Assembly: GCA_937864375.1 (NCBI GenBank)
Contig: CALMJO010000006.1
Coordinates: 1 to 6,761 of the forward strand
From: an uncultured Spirochaetota bacterium
GTDB taxonomy: Bacteria; Spirochaetota; UBA4802; UBA5368
DNA length: 6,761 bases
Reading direction: 5' to 3'
The notes beneath the pieces were generated by a model. That model was not told the DNA's origin. It made no database searches and saw only the letters and a list, made by a program, of their open reading frames with translations. Every line of letters begins with the position of its first letter. Position 1 is the first letter of the stretch. Made by a program: the position numbers and the translations under genes. Positions 6,593 to 6,761 of this stretch are shown here, in pieces.

Positions 6593-6761
6593 TCACCGGG
6601 ATGTGTGACGCCCTTGAAGGCGCGGATTCGAATTCGCGCCTTCAAGGGAGTCCCCGCCAAAACGCGCCTGGGCCCGCGCGATCATCTTCCGGTAAATCAC
6701 GTCAAACCCCCCGTTCGACATTACGAGCACCACGTGGTCGGCGTCACCGTCCATGCGCACG
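6593..6761 (-). CDS. mpl: C-terminal end of an Mpl-like UDP-MurNAc:tripeptide ligase (Mur ligase family), partial
   Basis: Only the last 55 codons are in the window; the gene continues beyond the right edge. The segment reading HVVLVMSNGGFDVIYRKM matches the end of Mpl-type ligases, where GDHILVMSNGGFGGIHQKL is characteristic. Mpl joins recycled murein tripeptide to UDP-N-acetylmuramate in the cytoplasm, feeding peptidoglycan recycling. MurC and related Mur ligases share the fold, but the VMSNGGF string favours Mpl. The expected protein end lies near ARAQARF. About 19 further residues before the TGA at 6593 are low-similarity sequence, mostly encoded by the inverted repeat at 6611-6648. The outer-membrane protein gene follows on the same strand after 38 bp and could be co-transcribed. 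Confidence 0.75.
   Translation of the reverse strand, partial: VRMDGDADHVVLVMSNGGFDVIYRKMIARAQARFGGDSLEGANSNPRLQGRHTSR
6611..6648. repeat. Perfect inverted repeat (14-bp arms) at the 3' end of the Mpl-like gene
   Basis: CCCTTGAAGGCGCG (6611-6624) and its exact reverse complement (6635-6648) flank GATTCGAATT. The centre is itself nearly palindromic, so an RNA stem of about 17 bp with a TCGA loop could form. It lies inside the predicted coding end and about 57 bp upstream of the outer-membrane protein ATG. There is no T-run on either side, so it is not a standard intrinsic terminator. It may be an RNA-processing or stabilising hairpin, a protein-binding palindrome or a copy of a dispersed repeat. 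Confidence 0.85.

Noticed and set aside
6567..6594. AT-rich stretch upstream of the outer-membrane protein gene (TATATA-like) as a promoter
   Set aside because: The best -10-like hexamer would start transcription inside the ribosome site, and the only -35-like match (GTGACT) is poorly spaced. Co-transcription with the upstream gene is at least as likely.
6555..6596. Upstream in-frame ATG at 6596 as the outer-membrane protein start
   Set aside because: It would overlap the Mpl-like stop codon, lacks a ribosome site and puts 14 basic/polar residues before the signal peptide. The start at 6554 has AGGAGG at ideal spacing.

Overview
The window comes from a high-GC diderm (Gram-negative-type) bacterium. 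The evidence for an outer membrane is a secreted, probable beta-barrel protein and the tail of what looks like a muropeptide ligase (Mpl). The phylum cannot be settled from the sequence. A spirochaete or a deltaproteobacterium-like lineage would fit, but this is only an impression. Coding density is high and no stretch over 300 bases lacks a gene. There is no sign of a mobile element, CRISPR array, tRNA or rRNA.

Layout from left to right. Positions 1-2360 (minus strand) hold the N-terminal 786 codons of a large sensory protein: an atypical receiver domain, five complete PAS domains and the start of a sixth. The gene runs off the left edge, so its output domain is not seen. A perfect-consensus sigma70 promoter (TTGACA, 18 bp, TATAAT) drives it from 2409-2438. 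Diverging from it is a thioredoxin-reductase-like flavoprotein (2520-3467, plus), with its own weaker candidate promoter and a candidate intrinsic terminator after the stop. Next on the plus strand is a 619-residue AMP-forming acyl-CoA synthetase-family protein (3633-5492). It converges on a 304-residue signal-peptide-bearing putative outer-membrane protein (5640-6554, minus). Upstream of that, on the same strand, is the 3' end of an Mpl-like ligase gene (6593-6761), whose last codons lie in a perfect 14-bp-arm inverted repeat.

The genes do not form one obvious pathway: sensing, thiol redox, fatty-acid activation, envelope and murein recycling are each represented by a single gene. The recurring oddity is that three recognisable family members have lost or altered signature cofactor or phosphotransfer residues. 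The receiver lacks the conserved Lys, Thr and one acidic residue. The thioredoxin-reductase-like protein has lost its NADPH signatures but keeps its redox CxxC. The acyl-CoA synthetase has a heavily altered ATP-binding P-loop but keeps the C-terminal lysine motif. These, the hairpin-encoded Mpl tail and the consensus promoter deserve follow-up. I do not see a clearly new multi-gene system here.
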